Assembly: GCA_937901285.1 (NCBI GenBank)
Contig: CALCHI010000240.1
Coordinates: forward strand, 1-50,999
Direction: 5' to 3'
DNA from: UBA8437 sp003445035
GTDB taxonomy: Bacteria > Planctomycetota > Planctomycetia > Planctomycetales > Planctomycetaceae
Length of the DNA: 50,999 nt
In this document: piece by piece, positions 1 through 8,334 of the stretch
Layout of the letters: each line of letters opens with the position of its first letter
Position numbering within the stretch: the stretch's first letter is position 1
Position numbers and translations under genes: made by a program
Notes under the pieces: generated by a model
The model's input: the letters and a program-made list of their open reading frames with translations, nothing else
What the model was told of the DNA's origin: nothing
Databases searched by the model: none

Positions 1-856
1 GGACATGCTCATGGATGTCCCGCTGCAGGTCAGCCAGCACTTCGACAGATTCGACGGCACTGGCGATGTCGTCCGAACGGGTCCTGAGAGATTCTCCCAG
101 GGCCAGGAGCGTGGAGAGGTTCTTGTCGGCGACGGCGACATCCGACGCGTGGGTGTTGAGCGAATCTTGCAGGAGCACCAGTTGATCAAGCGTCGCGCGG
201 GCCTCGTCGGTGTCTTCGCCCCCATGGAGGATCGCGTCTCTCAGTTCGACGAGTTGTTCGATCTGGTCGTGGGCCTGGTCGAGATCATCGGCGACGCCCT
301 GCAGTCGAGTCACCTCGGCCACGGCGCGGTCTGTCCGTTCGACGCCCGTGACCGCCACGTCACGCAACTGAACAAGCCGGTTCAGGGCGGTCATGGCTGC
401 TCGGTGACCGGCACTCTCGTCGACGATCCGGTTCTGCAACGCGGACAACTGCACCAATACGCCACGTGTCTCGTCGAGTCCGGCCGCAGCGTTTTCGACC
501 TGCTCGCGGAAATCCTGGATCGTCTCGATCGCGGTTCGGGTCGCGTCCAATCGGTCGGACTGGTCCTGGATACCGGCCAGCAGGTCGCTTGTTTCCCAGA
601 CCGCATCGCGGGCACCCACCAGGTCGGTCATGTCCTGCTCGACGCGAATGAGGTTCTGCTGGACACCGGCCAGTTGGCGGGCCAACGGCTGGGTCACCAG
701 CATCTGGATCCCCACCAGGGCCAACACGACCGCCCCGCCGGCGATCCACCAGGTCCGGTGCGTTGTTGCGGCGTCCGGAACAGAAGGCGAGGTCGAGTCG
801 TTCACCGGCACAGGCGAGGTGTTGGAGACATCGTGGTCGTGTCGTTGACTTGGCAT
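1..856 (-). CDS. Membrane-anchored coiled-coil protein, C-terminus cut by window edge
   Basis: On the minus strand an open frame starts with ATG at 856-854 and runs off the left edge without a stop, giving at least 285 residues. A GAGGA ribosome site lies 8 bases upstream. The first 35 residues are polar, residues about 36-55 form one hydrophobic transmembrane segment (WWIAGG...LVGIQML), and the rest is rich in Leu, Gln, Glu, Asp and Arg with heptad spacing, as in a long coiled coil. Such proteins are often auto-annotated as Smc-like or chemoreceptor-like by coiled-coil similarity alone; no such domain is visible. It is divergent from the GNAT gene at 1242. Function unknown; a structural or scaffolding role at the inner membrane is inference. 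The long plus-strand open frame over the same bases is antisense to this heptad-rich gene and was not called. Confidence 0.8.
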   Translation of the reverse strand, partial: MPSQRHDHDVSNTSPVPVNDSTSPSVPDAATTHRTWWIAGGAVVLALVGIQMLVTQPLARQLAGVQQNLIRVEQDMTDLVGARDAVWETSDLLAGIQDQSDRLDATRTAIETIQDFREQVENAAAGLDETRGVLVQLSALQNRIVDESAGHRAAMTALNRLVQLRDVAVTGVERTDRAVAEVTRLQGVADDLDQAHDQIEQLVELRDAILHGGEDTDEARATLDQLVLLQDSLNTHASDVAVADKNLSTLLALGESLRTRSDDIASAVESVEVLADLQRDIHEHV

Positions 857-1241
857 CGCTGTTTTCCTCGTCGGTGTTCGTCGTGTTGCTGTGCCGCTGG
901 TCGCTTTTACTTCTCTGTCACCGTCACCGGTTGTCGCGCGGTCAGTTCCCACGCAGGACAAGCCGGCGAATTGCCCCTCCCAATCCGCATATCCGGACAT
1001 CTTTGGTCCATGCGGAATGTCTACGTCTGTTATCCATACTGTGCAGACTGGGTATCTACCGCTTTATCGCCATATTTCCATTTGGGATTGTGGGAGATTC
1101 CTGGAAGATCAGGTGGTCGAGCGAATCGGGCAGAGGCGAGCAGATCAAGCGGACTGGTGCGTGAAATCGGCACGAGTTGAATGACCGGTCGCGAGACCCA
1201 ATGATGGGGGCGTCGAGTGAGTTGGATATGGGAGAGAGAAC
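857..1241. other. Divergent intergenic region, 385 bp
   Basis: This gap separates the divergent starts of the coiled-coil gene (856, minus) and the GNAT gene (1242, plus). It is more AT-rich than its surroundings between about 1000 and 1110, as expected of promoter DNA. A modest bulged inverted repeat lies at 985-1015 (outer arms CCGCAT/ATGCGG, inner arms GGAC/GTCC). I see no convincing -35/-10 pair, no RNA gene and no coding sequence. Confidence 0.5.
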
Positions 1242-1730
1242 GTGGACATCGCGGTGCGGGGTGCGGTGGCTGGAGATATCCGGTTGCTGGTGGACTTCAA
1301 TCTGAGGATGGCCGAGGAAACCGAAGGGAAGTCACTGGACGGTGCGACTTTGAATGCCGGGATCGAGGCGGTCGTAATGGGGGCCGAGTCGGACGGCGTA
1401 CCAACCGGACGGTATCTGGTGGCGGAGGTCGACGGTCGTGTGGTGGGGGCGTTGATGCACACCTGGGAGTGGAGCGATTGGCGGAACGGGGTGGTGTGGT
1501 GGTTGCAGAGTGTGTTCGTGGAGCCGGAATTTCGCCGCCGCGGGGTATTCCGATTGCTCTACGAAACACTCCGCAGCGAGGCCCGAATCGACGAACGGGT
1601 GGTGGGATTGCGTCTGTACGTGGAGCGTGACAACCGTGGGGCGCAGGCGACATACGCCCGGTTGGGGATGTCCTCGAGCGGTTATACCGTCATGGAGGAA
1701 CTGTTCACCGAGGCCCCCGAAAGGGGCTAG
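1242..1730 (+). CDS. GNAT-family N-acetyltransferase
   Basis: The 162-residue protein has the length and pattern of a single-domain GNAT acyltransferase, which moves an acetyl group from acetyl-CoA to an amine. Visible features are an N-terminal start typical of the family (IAVRGAVAGDI), a central strand GRVVGAL, the strand LQSVFVEPEFRRRGV carrying the acetyl-CoA pyrophosphate-binding R/Q-x-x-G-x-G/A-type turn, and a late LRLYVERDN-AQATYARLGM segment matching the usual motif B region. The GTG start at 1242 is preceded by GGAGAG. It lies 99 bp upstream of the creatininase-like gene on the same strand. The substrate cannot be told from sequence. The GC-rich hairpin GCCCC-CGAAA-GGGGC at its 3' end (1713-1727) has no T-run and was not called a terminator. 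Confidence 0.9.
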   Translation: MDIAVRGAVAGDIRLLVDFNLRMAEETEGKSLDGATLNAGIEAVVMGAESDGVPTGRYLVAEVDGRVVGALMHTWEWSDWRNGVVWWLQSVFVEPEFRRRGVFRLLYETLRSEARIDERVVGLRLYVERDNRGAQATYARLGMSSSGYTVMEELFTEAPERG

Positions 1731-1829
1731 CAGAGGAAATGTGAGCCCGTATTACTGGCGAGGCAGACCGTGTTTGACGAGTATCGTGGAGACCGACCGC
1801 TTCGGTGACCAATCACAGGAGAGACAGTT

Positions 1830-2552
1830 GTGATCGATGATGTACGAGACGAGCAGGTGTTGGTGGGAAAACACACGCGACGGGAATTCCGTCAGCGAAT
1901 GGACGGGGGTGAGTTGAAGGCGTGCATCATCCCGGTGGCTGCGACCGAGCAGCATCTCGAGCACCTGTCGATGGAGCACGACTGGCGGAGTTGCATGCAC
2001 GTGTCGATGGAGGTGGCCAAGCGGCTGCATCCGGGCGTACTGGTGGCTCCGTCGATGAACATCGGGATCAGTGAACACCACATGCGTCATCGTGGGACGC
2101 TCTCGGCGATGCCGGGCAGTTGGCTGGCGGTGCTCTTCGACACGATTCGCAGTATGCACAGTGCCGGTTTCGAGCACATCCTGGTGCTCAACGGTCACGG
2201 CGGCAACGTGGCTCCCTGCCAGGGCATCTGGGGTCAGTTCTTGCAGCGTCTGGAGACCAACCTGCAGTTCCACAGCTACTGGGACTTTCTCGACGACGAG
2301 GCGGTTTCGCCGTATCTGGAGACCGGTCGGTTTCCCGGTCACGCCCAGGAATTCGAAACGGCGTTTGCCCTGGCGGTGTTTCCTGAGAACGTCCGCGAGG
2401 ACGCGATGCAGGACCAGGAGGACAAGGAGCCGTTGTCGGCGACGGCCGAGAACGGTGCCGCGATGGTCGAGACGATCATCACCCGGGTGGCTGCTCACGT
2501 GCAGGCGATGATCGACGGCGAAAGCGTCGCCGACGTGCCCGCGTTTCACTGA
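1830..2552 (+). CDS. Creatininase-family amidohydrolase
   Basis: The 240-residue protein matches the creatinine amidohydrolase fold, a family of metal-dependent cyclic-amide hydrolases that also includes MftE-like peptidases and FAPy deformylase. Metal-ligand motifs are visible: E40 and H42 in TEQHLEH, D51 in MEHD, the NGHGGN loop near residue 128, and a Glu near 175 in HAQEFETA. The first motif is unusual: the common EQHGPHLPLGTD form is here EQHLEHLSMEHDW, so the family member is divergent around the first metal site. The start is GTG at 1830 after AGGAGAG. No pathway partner is adjacent, so the substrate is unknown; creatinine itself is not implied. Confidence 0.9.
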   Translation: MIDDVRDEQVLVGKHTRREFRQRMDGGELKACIIPVAATEQHLEHLSMEHDWRSCMHVSMEVAKRLHPGVLVAPSMNIGISEHHMRHRGTLSAMPGSWLAVLFDTIRSMHSAGFEHILVLNGHGGNVAPCQGIWGQFLQRLETNLQFHSYWDFLDDEAVSPYLETGRFPGHAQEFETAFALAVFPENVREDAMQDQEDKEPLSATAENGAAMVETIITRVAAHVQAMIDGESVADVPAFH

Positions 2553-2565
2553 GCCGTCCGGCCTG

Positions 2566-3441
2566 TTAGCGGCCCAGCCGTCCGCGTGCCTGCCACACCC
2601 GTTGGGCGGTGTTCGGCTTCATTTTCGATGAAATGGACCGCCGGGAGGTCACCGGTTGGGCTGCGATCGGGGCCGGGACCAGCCTCACCGTTGGTGGTTG
2701 TCCGGTCGCGGTTGTTCTGCGAGCCGGAATGCCAGGTGTTGATGCCGCCATTCGCTGGTAGGGCACCACGCGGTAGCCCAGCACAGAACGGTAGGTGGTT
2801 TGGGGCACTTGTTGCAGTGCGGGCCGCGAGACCCAGACCATGCGATAGGAACCGCGGTCGACCCACCGGGTCTGCCAGGTGGTCACAGGCACCTGTTTTA
2901 CGACCGTCTCTCGCTGGTAGATCACCGGAGGGCCGGTTGGTTGGATCGGGGGCGAGGGGTAGGGCACACCCGGAGTTGGCCGCATGGCGTAGCGGGCCAC
3001 TGGTGTGCGGGTCGCCGGAAGGGTCGCGGCCACAGGCGGTGCCGGCGGTGCCGACCGAAACACGGGCGGAGGCAGGAACGTCTGCGAAGGGATTGGCGGC
3101 GTGGTGGCCAGCGGAGCGTAGGGAGACGCGGTCTGCGGTGTCGGTTTGTGTGAAGATTGAGGTGTAGGCTGCGGCGTGGGGCGGTGGGCCGTTTGTGGGG
3201 TCCTGTGCTGGCTTTGTGCCTGCTTGGGATGGCTGCAGCGAGGTCGACAGCGGCAGTTGCTGGCGTGGGTTTCGATGATTTCGACATCCTCGTCACGGTC
3301 GCGTTTGAGGAAGTCGAAGATCCCGGCGGGGGCGATGTCGGGAATGGCCACGACGGCCAGGGACAGCAACAGTGGGCAAACCAGGGTTCTGGCCGAGAAC
3401 CTCATTGGCCGGGCGGTATCCTGCAGCGGGTCCAGCGACAT
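2566..3441 (-). CDS. Secreted proline-rich protein with VPV-type repeats
   Basis: Taken from ATG 3441 (MSLDPLQ), preceded by GGAG, the protein has 291 residues. A second ATG 12 codons later (MRFSART) begins a clear signal peptide: basic residues, a hydrophobic stretch (LLLSLAVVAI) and a small-residue end near DIAPAG; either start is possible. After export the chain has a short charged segment, a Cys-containing CRCRPRC patch, a long Pro/Thr/Gln/Ser-rich low-complexity region, and then alternating hydrophobic repeats (VVKQVPVTTWQTRW, QQVPQTTYRSV, YRVVPYQ). The last part resembles the repeats of the larger protein at 39284. The gene converges on the creatininase gene. It is probably a cell-envelope or matrix protein; no enzymatic domain is visible. 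Confidence 0.75.
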   Translation of the reverse strand: MSLDPLQDTARPMRFSARTLVCPLLLSLAVVAIPDIAPAGIFDFLKRDRDEDVEIIETHASNCRCRPRCSHPKQAQSQHRTPQTAHRPTPQPTPQSSHKPTPQTASPYAPLATTPPIPSQTFLPPPVFRSAPPAPPVAATLPATRTPVARYAMRPTPGVPYPSPPIQPTGPPVIYQRETVVKQVPVTTWQTRWVDRGSYRMVWVSRPALQQVPQTTYRSVLGYRVVPYQRMAASTPGIPARRTTATGQPPTVRLVPAPIAAQPVTSRRSISSKMKPNTAQRVWQARGRLGR

Positions 3442-3615
3442 GCCTGTCACTCCGTTGACGGACCGAGAGACTCGGTGAATCGACTTTTCCCCCTGTTGAC
3501 TTATCGGCACAACCGGCAAAGTCGCCTTAACCGGTTTTATTGGAATTGCCGGATTGCGTCGGTCGCGGGTCCGTCCAACAACGATTGCCAGCCGTTCGTA
3601 ACGGGCCGAATTGCG

Positions 3616-4836
3616 CTACGGCTGGATGGTGAATTCGCGATAGCGTGTCGCGGCCGAGGTGGGCTCGGCCGATTTCGCGTCGGTGACGTCAACTTCGAAG
3701 GGGCGTTCCAGGCTGTTGCCGGCCAGGTCTTCGAGTACGCTGCCGACGGCCAGTCGGTAGCGTCCAGGTTGCCAGGCCGACTGGGGGGTGAACGTCCAGG
3801 TCGACTCGTGGTCGTTCGTCTGGATAGTGCCGACGACGGGGCGACCCGCCGCGGTTTCGACTCGAACGTCACTGCGGAGCAGCGCCCAGTCGTGCGGGCT
3901 GCCGAGTCCACAGACGAGCGGCGAAAAGGAACGAACGGCCGGAACGGTGATTTTCCACTTGGCCAGGTCGGGTTGTTGGTGATCGGCGGGCCCGGCTGTG
4001 AATTCCCGGGTGACGGCGTCACCCAGGGGCGTACCGCGAGCTGAGGGCCAGTCGCCGGAGATGCTCAATCGGTACCGTCGGCCCTCGACGAGGATGGCAC
4101 CGAGTTCGACGTTGAGATTCACGCCCTGCTTGACCCGGCCGGGGTGAAACCACAACGTCAGCGTTCGACGGTCCCGGGACCACAACTCGGTGTGGCGGAA
4201 TGGCCGCGGCACCGGGCGGTTGTTGTCGAGATCGTCCAGCTGGAAATAGCCCCAGATCTCGCCAGGCTGCATCGGTTCGGAGAACACGATGTAGAACTTC
4301 AGGTGGTTAGCCGGCAGAACGGTGGAGGTGGGATAGACCGCCGTGACGGTGGGGGCCGGGGACGGCTCGGGAGCCGGGACCCGGTACCGACATTCCAGCC
4401 GATCCGCACCCTGTTCTGCTCTTCGGAGGAAACGGACCAGGTACTCCTGGCCGGCCAGGAGTGGGAAGGAGGGCGAGAAAGAGATTTCGCGGCCCGAGAT
4501 TTTCTCGATCGATCCCAGCAGGGGGGCGGCTGAACGCACTTCGATGAGACCTTCGAGTTGTTCGTCGGTCATCTCGTCGAATGCCGACCGGGCGTCGGTG
4601 ACCACGACGGAAATGGTTGTCGGATCGCCGGAGCCGGGTTTCACCTCCAGCGTGAAACGGCCGTCGGTAGCGGTCCACTCGCTCGTGCCGCCGGAACCGG
4701 TGGTGGCCGCGGTGCGTGCCACGGTCGGCGGGGGAGTGGGATCCGGCCGGCAGCCGGCCACTCCAGTCAACGAGACAACCGCCGCAAGCAGCAGGCTTGC
4801 GGCGGTCGTTCGTCTGATTGCCGAAATGCGGATCAT
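3616..4836 (-). CDS. Secreted lipoprotein with SbsA-type Ig-like domains
   Basis: The 406-residue product begins with a lipoprotein signal: basic N-terminus (MIRISAIRRTT), hydrophobic core and lipobox GVAGC with the modified Cys near residue 29, so it should be anchored to a membrane facing the periplasm. Two or three Ig-like modules of the SbsA/Big_5 kind follow. Typical openings are visible (PTVTAVYPTSTVLPAN...YIVFSEPMQPG near residues 158-192, and VRSFSPL...WTFTPQSAWQPGRYRLAVGSVLEDLAGN near 300-375). These modules mediate binding or act as spacers and have no catalytic residues. The stop lies 94 bases beyond the signal-peptide gene at 3441 and the start is 6 bases from the stop of the gene at 4843, suggesting a shared transcript. 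Confidence 0.85.
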   Translation of the reverse strand: MIRISAIRRTTAASLLLAAVVSLTGVAGCRPDPTPPPTVARTAATTGSGGTSEWTATDGRFTLEVKPGSGDPTTISVVVTDARSAFDEMTDEQLEGLIEVRSAAPLLGSIEKISGREISFSPSFPLLAGQEYLVRFLRRAEQGADRLECRYRVPAPEPSPAPTVTAVYPTSTVLPANHLKFYIVFSEPMQPGEIWGYFQLDDLDNNRPVPRPFRHTELWSRDRRTLTLWFHPGRVKQGVNLNVELGAILVEGRRYRLSISGDWPSARGTPLGDAVTREFTAGPADHQQPDLAKWKITVPAVRSFSPLVCGLGSPHDWALLRSDVRVETAAGRPVVGTIQTNDHESTWTFTPQSAWQPGRYRLAVGSVLEDLAGNSLERPFEVDVTDAKSAEPTSAATRYREFTIQP

Positions 4837-4842
4837 CGGCGA

Positions 4843-5994
4843 TTACGGCAGGACGGCTGGCTCGAGGCTGAGCTTGCCCTTGGTGTCACGAAGCACGACG
4901 ACCTTGTCGTTGGCGAACTGGTCGATGTGTTTGACACCGAACAGCACGTCGAGGACTTCCATTCCCTCGGGGCCCTTCTTCTTCTTGACCGTTCGCCTGG
5001 CGGCCTTTTCGTTGATCTCCTTGGCTCCAAGGTATTTCATGTCAACGCGGCATCCCCAGTACTGGCTGGGTCCGATCGGCCGTCGCTTGTGGTGGAACCG
5101 GTCGGTGTTGGTCACCAGCCAGTCCTTGCCGCCCTTCTTGTAGATGAACATGTCGACCGGCCGGTTGCCACTGCCCAGTTCGACGACGCTGGTCCCCTTG
5201 ATCTTGGCACCGCTTTCGAGTCCGTCGACGGGGAACTTGGCGATCGGAGTGCAGTTGAACGATCCGACGATGTAGGTCTTGCCCTTTTCCTTGATCGGGA
5301 TAAACGACTGGATTGGGGCACGGGTTTCCCAGCGGCCGTGGGCCACGTGGAAGGTTTCGGTGCTGTAGACGGCGGCCGAGTTGCCGTGTTCAAGGGGGAG
5401 AGGAATCGAGTAGATCTTGCTGGCGAATTCGCGTCCGCTCTGTCCCGCAGCGAGCACGCGGCTGCCGGCCAGTTTCACGCCGGTGACGTTGCTGACCTTG
5501 GCCTTACCGTCGCCCGGCAGCGTGATCCGCACGTGGCGGGCCTTGGCCAGGTTGACGGCCGCCACCTTGCTGGATCCGTCGATTGTCAGCAGGGCACTGA
5601 TGCCGTCCTGCTTGCGGATCACCGAAAGATAGATGCGTCCGTTGATCCGGTTGACGACCATGTCGACGATCTGCACGCCGGCCGCCTTGGTGCCCAGTGC
5701 ACCAGCGATCAACGTGTCGATGTTGTCGATTCGCTTCTTCAGCGGCGTGGCCGACCCGGTGTCACCGGTGTCGATGGCCACAACTGAACCGTTTCCACGG
5801 TCGGCGACCAGCAAGACCCCGTCGGTTGCGAAGCTCATCCGTCCAATCTGCCGGAACTTCAGTCCCTTGGTCTGGACGTTTTTCAGAAGCCTGTCGGCAC
5901 CCTTTTTCGCCGGGGCCGCCGAACCGGTTATCGCCAGGACGCCGATGGTCAGCACCAGCCCGACAACCGACAACGTTGCGATCTTGCGTGTCAT
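4843..5994 (-). CDS. Exported propeller-like protein of unknown function
   Basis: The start is placed at ATG 5994 (MTRKIATLS), which has GGGAG about 7 bases upstream and opens a clean signal peptide (VVGLVLTIGVLAITGSAAPA); the frame stays open further upstream but lacks a signal there. The mature part of the 383-residue protein is exported and rich in beta-strand-forming segments, for example DGVLLVADRGNGSVVAIDTGD, NGRIYLSVIRKQDGISALLTID and GKTYIVGSFNCTPIAKF, spaced as in a beta-propeller. It ends with a Lys-rich stretch and GMEVLDVLFGVKHIDQFAND. No catalytic motif is recognised. It is followed on the same strand after 6 bases by the Ig-like lipoprotein gene, so the two products may work together at the cell surface. 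Confidence 0.8.
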   Translation of the reverse strand: MTRKIATLSVVGLVLTIGVLAITGSAAPAKKGADRLLKNVQTKGLKFRQIGRMSFATDGVLLVADRGNGSVVAIDTGDTGSATPLKKRIDNIDTLIAGALGTKAAGVQIVDMVVNRINGRIYLSVIRKQDGISALLTIDGSSKVAAVNLAKARHVRITLPGDGKAKVSNVTGVKLAGSRVLAAGQSGREFASKIYSIPLPLEHGNSAAVYSTETFHVAHGRWETRAPIQSFIPIKEKGKTYIVGSFNCTPIAKFPVDGLESGAKIKGTSVVELGSGNRPVDMFIYKKGGKDWLVTNTDRFHHKRRPIGPSQYWGCRVDMKYLGAKEINEKAARRTVKKKKGPEGMEVLDVLFGVKHIDQFANDKVVVLRDTKGKLSLEPAVLP

Positions 5995-6099
5995 GTCTTG
6001 TCTCCCGCTCTCAGGGTGTTGGGGAACACGTGTGTATTGGAGGACCGACAGCATACCCTTGCCCGGTGGACTCGTCCACGATCCGGCACCTCGGGCCAC

Positions 6100-6714
6100 C
6101 TAGTCGGCTGTCGAGGTTGTCTGTGGCGTCGCCAGCCAGATGGTCCGCTGGACGAATCCCTCTGGCAAGTCCACCGGAGAGGTGATCAAGACGGTGGTGT
6201 TCTCCAGTTGCTCGAGCACTTCGCGGATCAACGTGATCCCCGCGTCATCGATCTCGGCCAACGGTTCGTCCAGCAGCAACAGCCTCGGCGCGATCGCCAG
6301 CGCCCGTGCCAGTGCGACCCGGCGGCGTTCTCCACCCGAGAGACCCTCGACCTGGCGTTCGGCCAGCTGCGAGATCCCCAGTCGCTCGAGCCATTCGCCG
6401 GCGATCCGACGCCGCGTGGAACGGTTGATCTGTCGGGCGGCCAGTCCGTACTCGATGTTGCCCAGCACGTCGCCGCGAAACAGCCAGGGATGCTGGTGCA
6501 CCAGGGTGATGTCACCCGACGCACAGTTGGAGGTGACCATTCCGGGAGGGACCGGTTCGAGCCTGGCCAGGACTCTCAGCAGGGTGGTCTTGCCCGTTCC
6601 GTTGCCGCCACAAATGCCCACACGTTCGCCGGCAGCGATCTCCAGGTCGTTGCCGGCCAGGATCGGGAGGTTGGCTCGACGGACGATCAGCTGGTTTGTC
6701 GAGACGATCGTCAT
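6100..6714 (-). CDS. tupC: Tungstate-type ABC transporter, ATP-binding protein
   Basis: The 204-residue protein is a compact ABC ATPase. Visible motifs: Walker A GGNGTGKT at residues 36-43, Q-loop VHQHPWLF, signature LSGGERRRVALARAL, Walker B LLLLDEP and D-loop AEID. The H-loop is odd: the usual VTHD is here ITSPVD, so the switch histidine is replaced by Ser179. The protein is short because it ends soon after the H-loop and has no C-terminal regulatory domain. It overlaps the permease gene by 4 bases (ATGA) and is the last gene of the tupA-tupB-tupC run. The oxyanion assignment comes from the binding protein, not from this subunit. ATP hydrolysis may be altered without the H-loop His. Confidence 0.88.
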   Translation of the reverse strand: MTIVSTNQLIVRRANLPILAGNDLEIAAGERVGICGGNGTGKTTLLRVLARLEPVPPGMVTSNCASGDITLVHQHPWLFRGDVLGNIEYGLAARQINRSTRRRIAGEWLERLGISQLAERQVEGLSGGERRRVALARALAIAPRLLLLDEPLAEIDDAGITLIREVLEQLENTTVLITSPVDLPEGFVQRTIWLATPQTTSTAD

Positions 6715-7412
6715 GCGTCTCTCCGGTCTTCTTTTCCCAGCATGGCCACCAGCAGTGTCATCCCGGTTGCCAGCAGCAGCAGCAGGCCGCCCATCGCCAG
6801 CCCGACAGCGAACTCACCCCTGCCGGTTTCGAGTGCCGTGGCGGTCGACAGCGTGCGGGTTCGGTCCTTGATGTTGCCGCCGACCATCATCGCGATGCCC
6901 AGTTCGGTCGAGCAGCGGGCGAAAGCGGTCAGGATGGCCAGGATCAACCCCGTGCGGGCCTCGTTGAGATAGGTCAGCAGGCGACGGACTGGTCCGGCAC
7001 CCAGTGTCCGGGCGGTTTCCGGGATCCGGTGATCGAGTGTGGCGAGGGCTCCGTGAGCCAGGGCGACGACGATGGGCAGTGCCAGCAATGTCTCTCCGAT
7101 GACAATTGCCGAGGGGGTGTAGAGCAGGTCGAGCGGTCCCAGCGGACCACGCCGCGCCAGCAGGCCGTAGCACAGCAGGCCCAGGAAGACTGTCGGGACA
7201 CCCAGGGCCGCCCGGAACATCACCAGCAGCAGACGGTGACCAAAAAATCGGCGTCGGGCCAGGCACGTGGCAATCGGCAGCCCGATCAGGATGGCCAGGA
7301 CGACGGCGGACAGAGATATGCTCAGCGTGCGGAGCATGGCATCGATGATCTGCTGATCGCCGCTGGCGATCAGCCGGACGGCTTCTTGCAGACCGTCGAC
7401 CAGGAAGTCCAT
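6711..7412 (-). CDS. tupB: Tungstate-type ABC transporter, permease
   Basis: The 233-residue protein is an integral membrane permease with about five to six hydrophobic segments (for example TLSISLSAVVLAILIGLPIA, ALPIVVALAHGALA and a C-terminal GLAMGGLLLLLATGMTLLVAML). The EAA-type loop that contacts the ATPase is visible as ETARTLGAG...LLTYLNEARTG near residues 134-158. Its start overlaps the tupA stop by one base (TGATG) and its stop overlaps tupC, so the three are translationally coupled. The sequence resembles TupB/WtpB-like permeases, which move tungstate or molybdate delivered by the binding protein. Confidence 0.88.
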   Translation of the reverse strand: MDFLVDGLQEAVRLIASGDQQIIDAMLRTLSISLSAVVLAILIGLPIATCLARRRFFGHRLLLVMFRAALGVPTVFLGLLCYGLLARRGPLGPLDLLYTPSAIVIGETLLALPIVVALAHGALATLDHRIPETARTLGAGPVRRLLTYLNEARTGLILAILTAFARCSTELGIAMMVGGNIKDRTRTLSTATALETGRGEFAVGLAMGGLLLLLATGMTLLVAMLGKEDRRDA

Positions 7413-8302
7413 CAGGGCGTGTCACGCGGGTGTGGGTAGAACAGCGGTTCGCCCTCGATCCGAAACGACCCGATCTTGTTCTGTACCTGGTCCGAAATCA
7501 GGTAGTCGGCCAGTCGGATCGCCATCGACACGTTGATCCGCTCGTGTTTTTGCGGATTCACCACCAGCACTCCGTAGGGGTTGTGCAACGCGGGGTCATC
7601 CTTCACCAGCGGAACCAGCGTGATCTTGTTCTTGAACTTCAGATAGGTGCCGCGGTCGCACAGCACGTGGGCCGCCATTTCGTTGGCGGTCATCAGCGTG
7701 TGCCCCATGCCGCGGCCGGTTTCAACATATCGGTCCCAGGTGGCCAGTCCCCCGGTATTTTGCCAGAGCTCGAGTTCCCGCTTGTGGGTTCCACTGTCGT
7801 CGCCTCGAGAAACGAACGGTGTGGCGGTGTCCCGGATTTCCTTGAACGCCGCCACGGCCTTTCGGTCCGAGATACCGACGGGGTCGGACGCGGGGCCGAG
7901 CAGTACGAACGAGTTGTACATCACGTCATCGCGGCGCATCGCATGTCCGGCCTTGAGGAAGTCGAGTTCACTCTTCCGGGCGTGGATCAGCAACACATCG
8001 ACGTCTCCCCCGGTCCCCAGGCTCAGGGCCTGGCCGGTCCCGACAGCGATCACGTCGACTCTCACGTTGTGAGCCGCCTCAAACTCCGGAAGCAGGTAGT
8101 CCATCAGCCCGGTGTCCGCCGTGCTGGTGCTTGTTGCCAGGCGGAGCACGCTGGACCCACCGGAGGCCGGGCCCGTTGTTGACCCGGCCTGTTCTTCGGA
8201 TCCGTCACTGCACGCTGACAACCCGAGCACGGCGGCTACGACGGCACCGAACACGAGTCGCATGGTGGAACTGATGAGGTGTCGGGACAACGGGGTGACC
8301 AC
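7412..8302 (-). CDS. tupA: Tungstate-binding lipoprotein of ABC transporter
   Basis: The protein (296 residues from GTG 8302, or 283 from ATG 8263) is a periplasmic oxyanion-binding lipoprotein. The signal from the internal Met is MRLVFGAVVAAVLGLSAC with lipobox GLSAC. Family marks of TupA are clear: the STSTADTGLMDYLLPEFE opening, the VGTGQALSLGTGGDVDVLLIHA segment, and FVSRGDDSGTHKREL. These separate the tungstate-type family from ModA and WtpA. Tungstate (possibly molybdate) uptake is inferred from that match. The start is 32 bases after the kinase gene stop on the same strand, so tup might be read through from the Tad block; no terminator is visible between them. Confidence 0.9.
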   Translation of the reverse strand: MVTPLSRHLISSTMRLVFGAVVAAVLGLSACSDGSEEQAGSTTGPASGGSSVLRLATSTSTADTGLMDYLLPEFEAAHNVRVDVIAVGTGQALSLGTGGDVDVLLIHARKSELDFLKAGHAMRRDDVMYNSFVLLGPASDPVGISDRKAVAAFKEIRDTATPFVSRGDDSGTHKRELELWQNTGGLATWDRYVETGRGMGHTLMTANEMAAHVLCDRGTYLKFKNKITLVPLVKDDPALHNPYGVLVVNPQKHERINVSMAIRLADYLISDQVQNKIGSFRIEGEPLFYPHPRDTP

Positions 8303-8334
8303 TTTGCTTCGGTGAGCGAGAGAAGATGAGCGGA

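Noticed and set aside
5..1180. Long plus-strand open frame (391 codons)
   Set aside because: It is antisense to the coiled-coil gene at 1-856, whose minus-strand frame has a ribosome site, a membrane segment and heptad composition; the plus frame has no family features.
4558..5787. 409-codon plus-strand frame
   Set aside because: It runs antisense to two genes with good starts and signal peptides and has a composition typical of an antisense frame.
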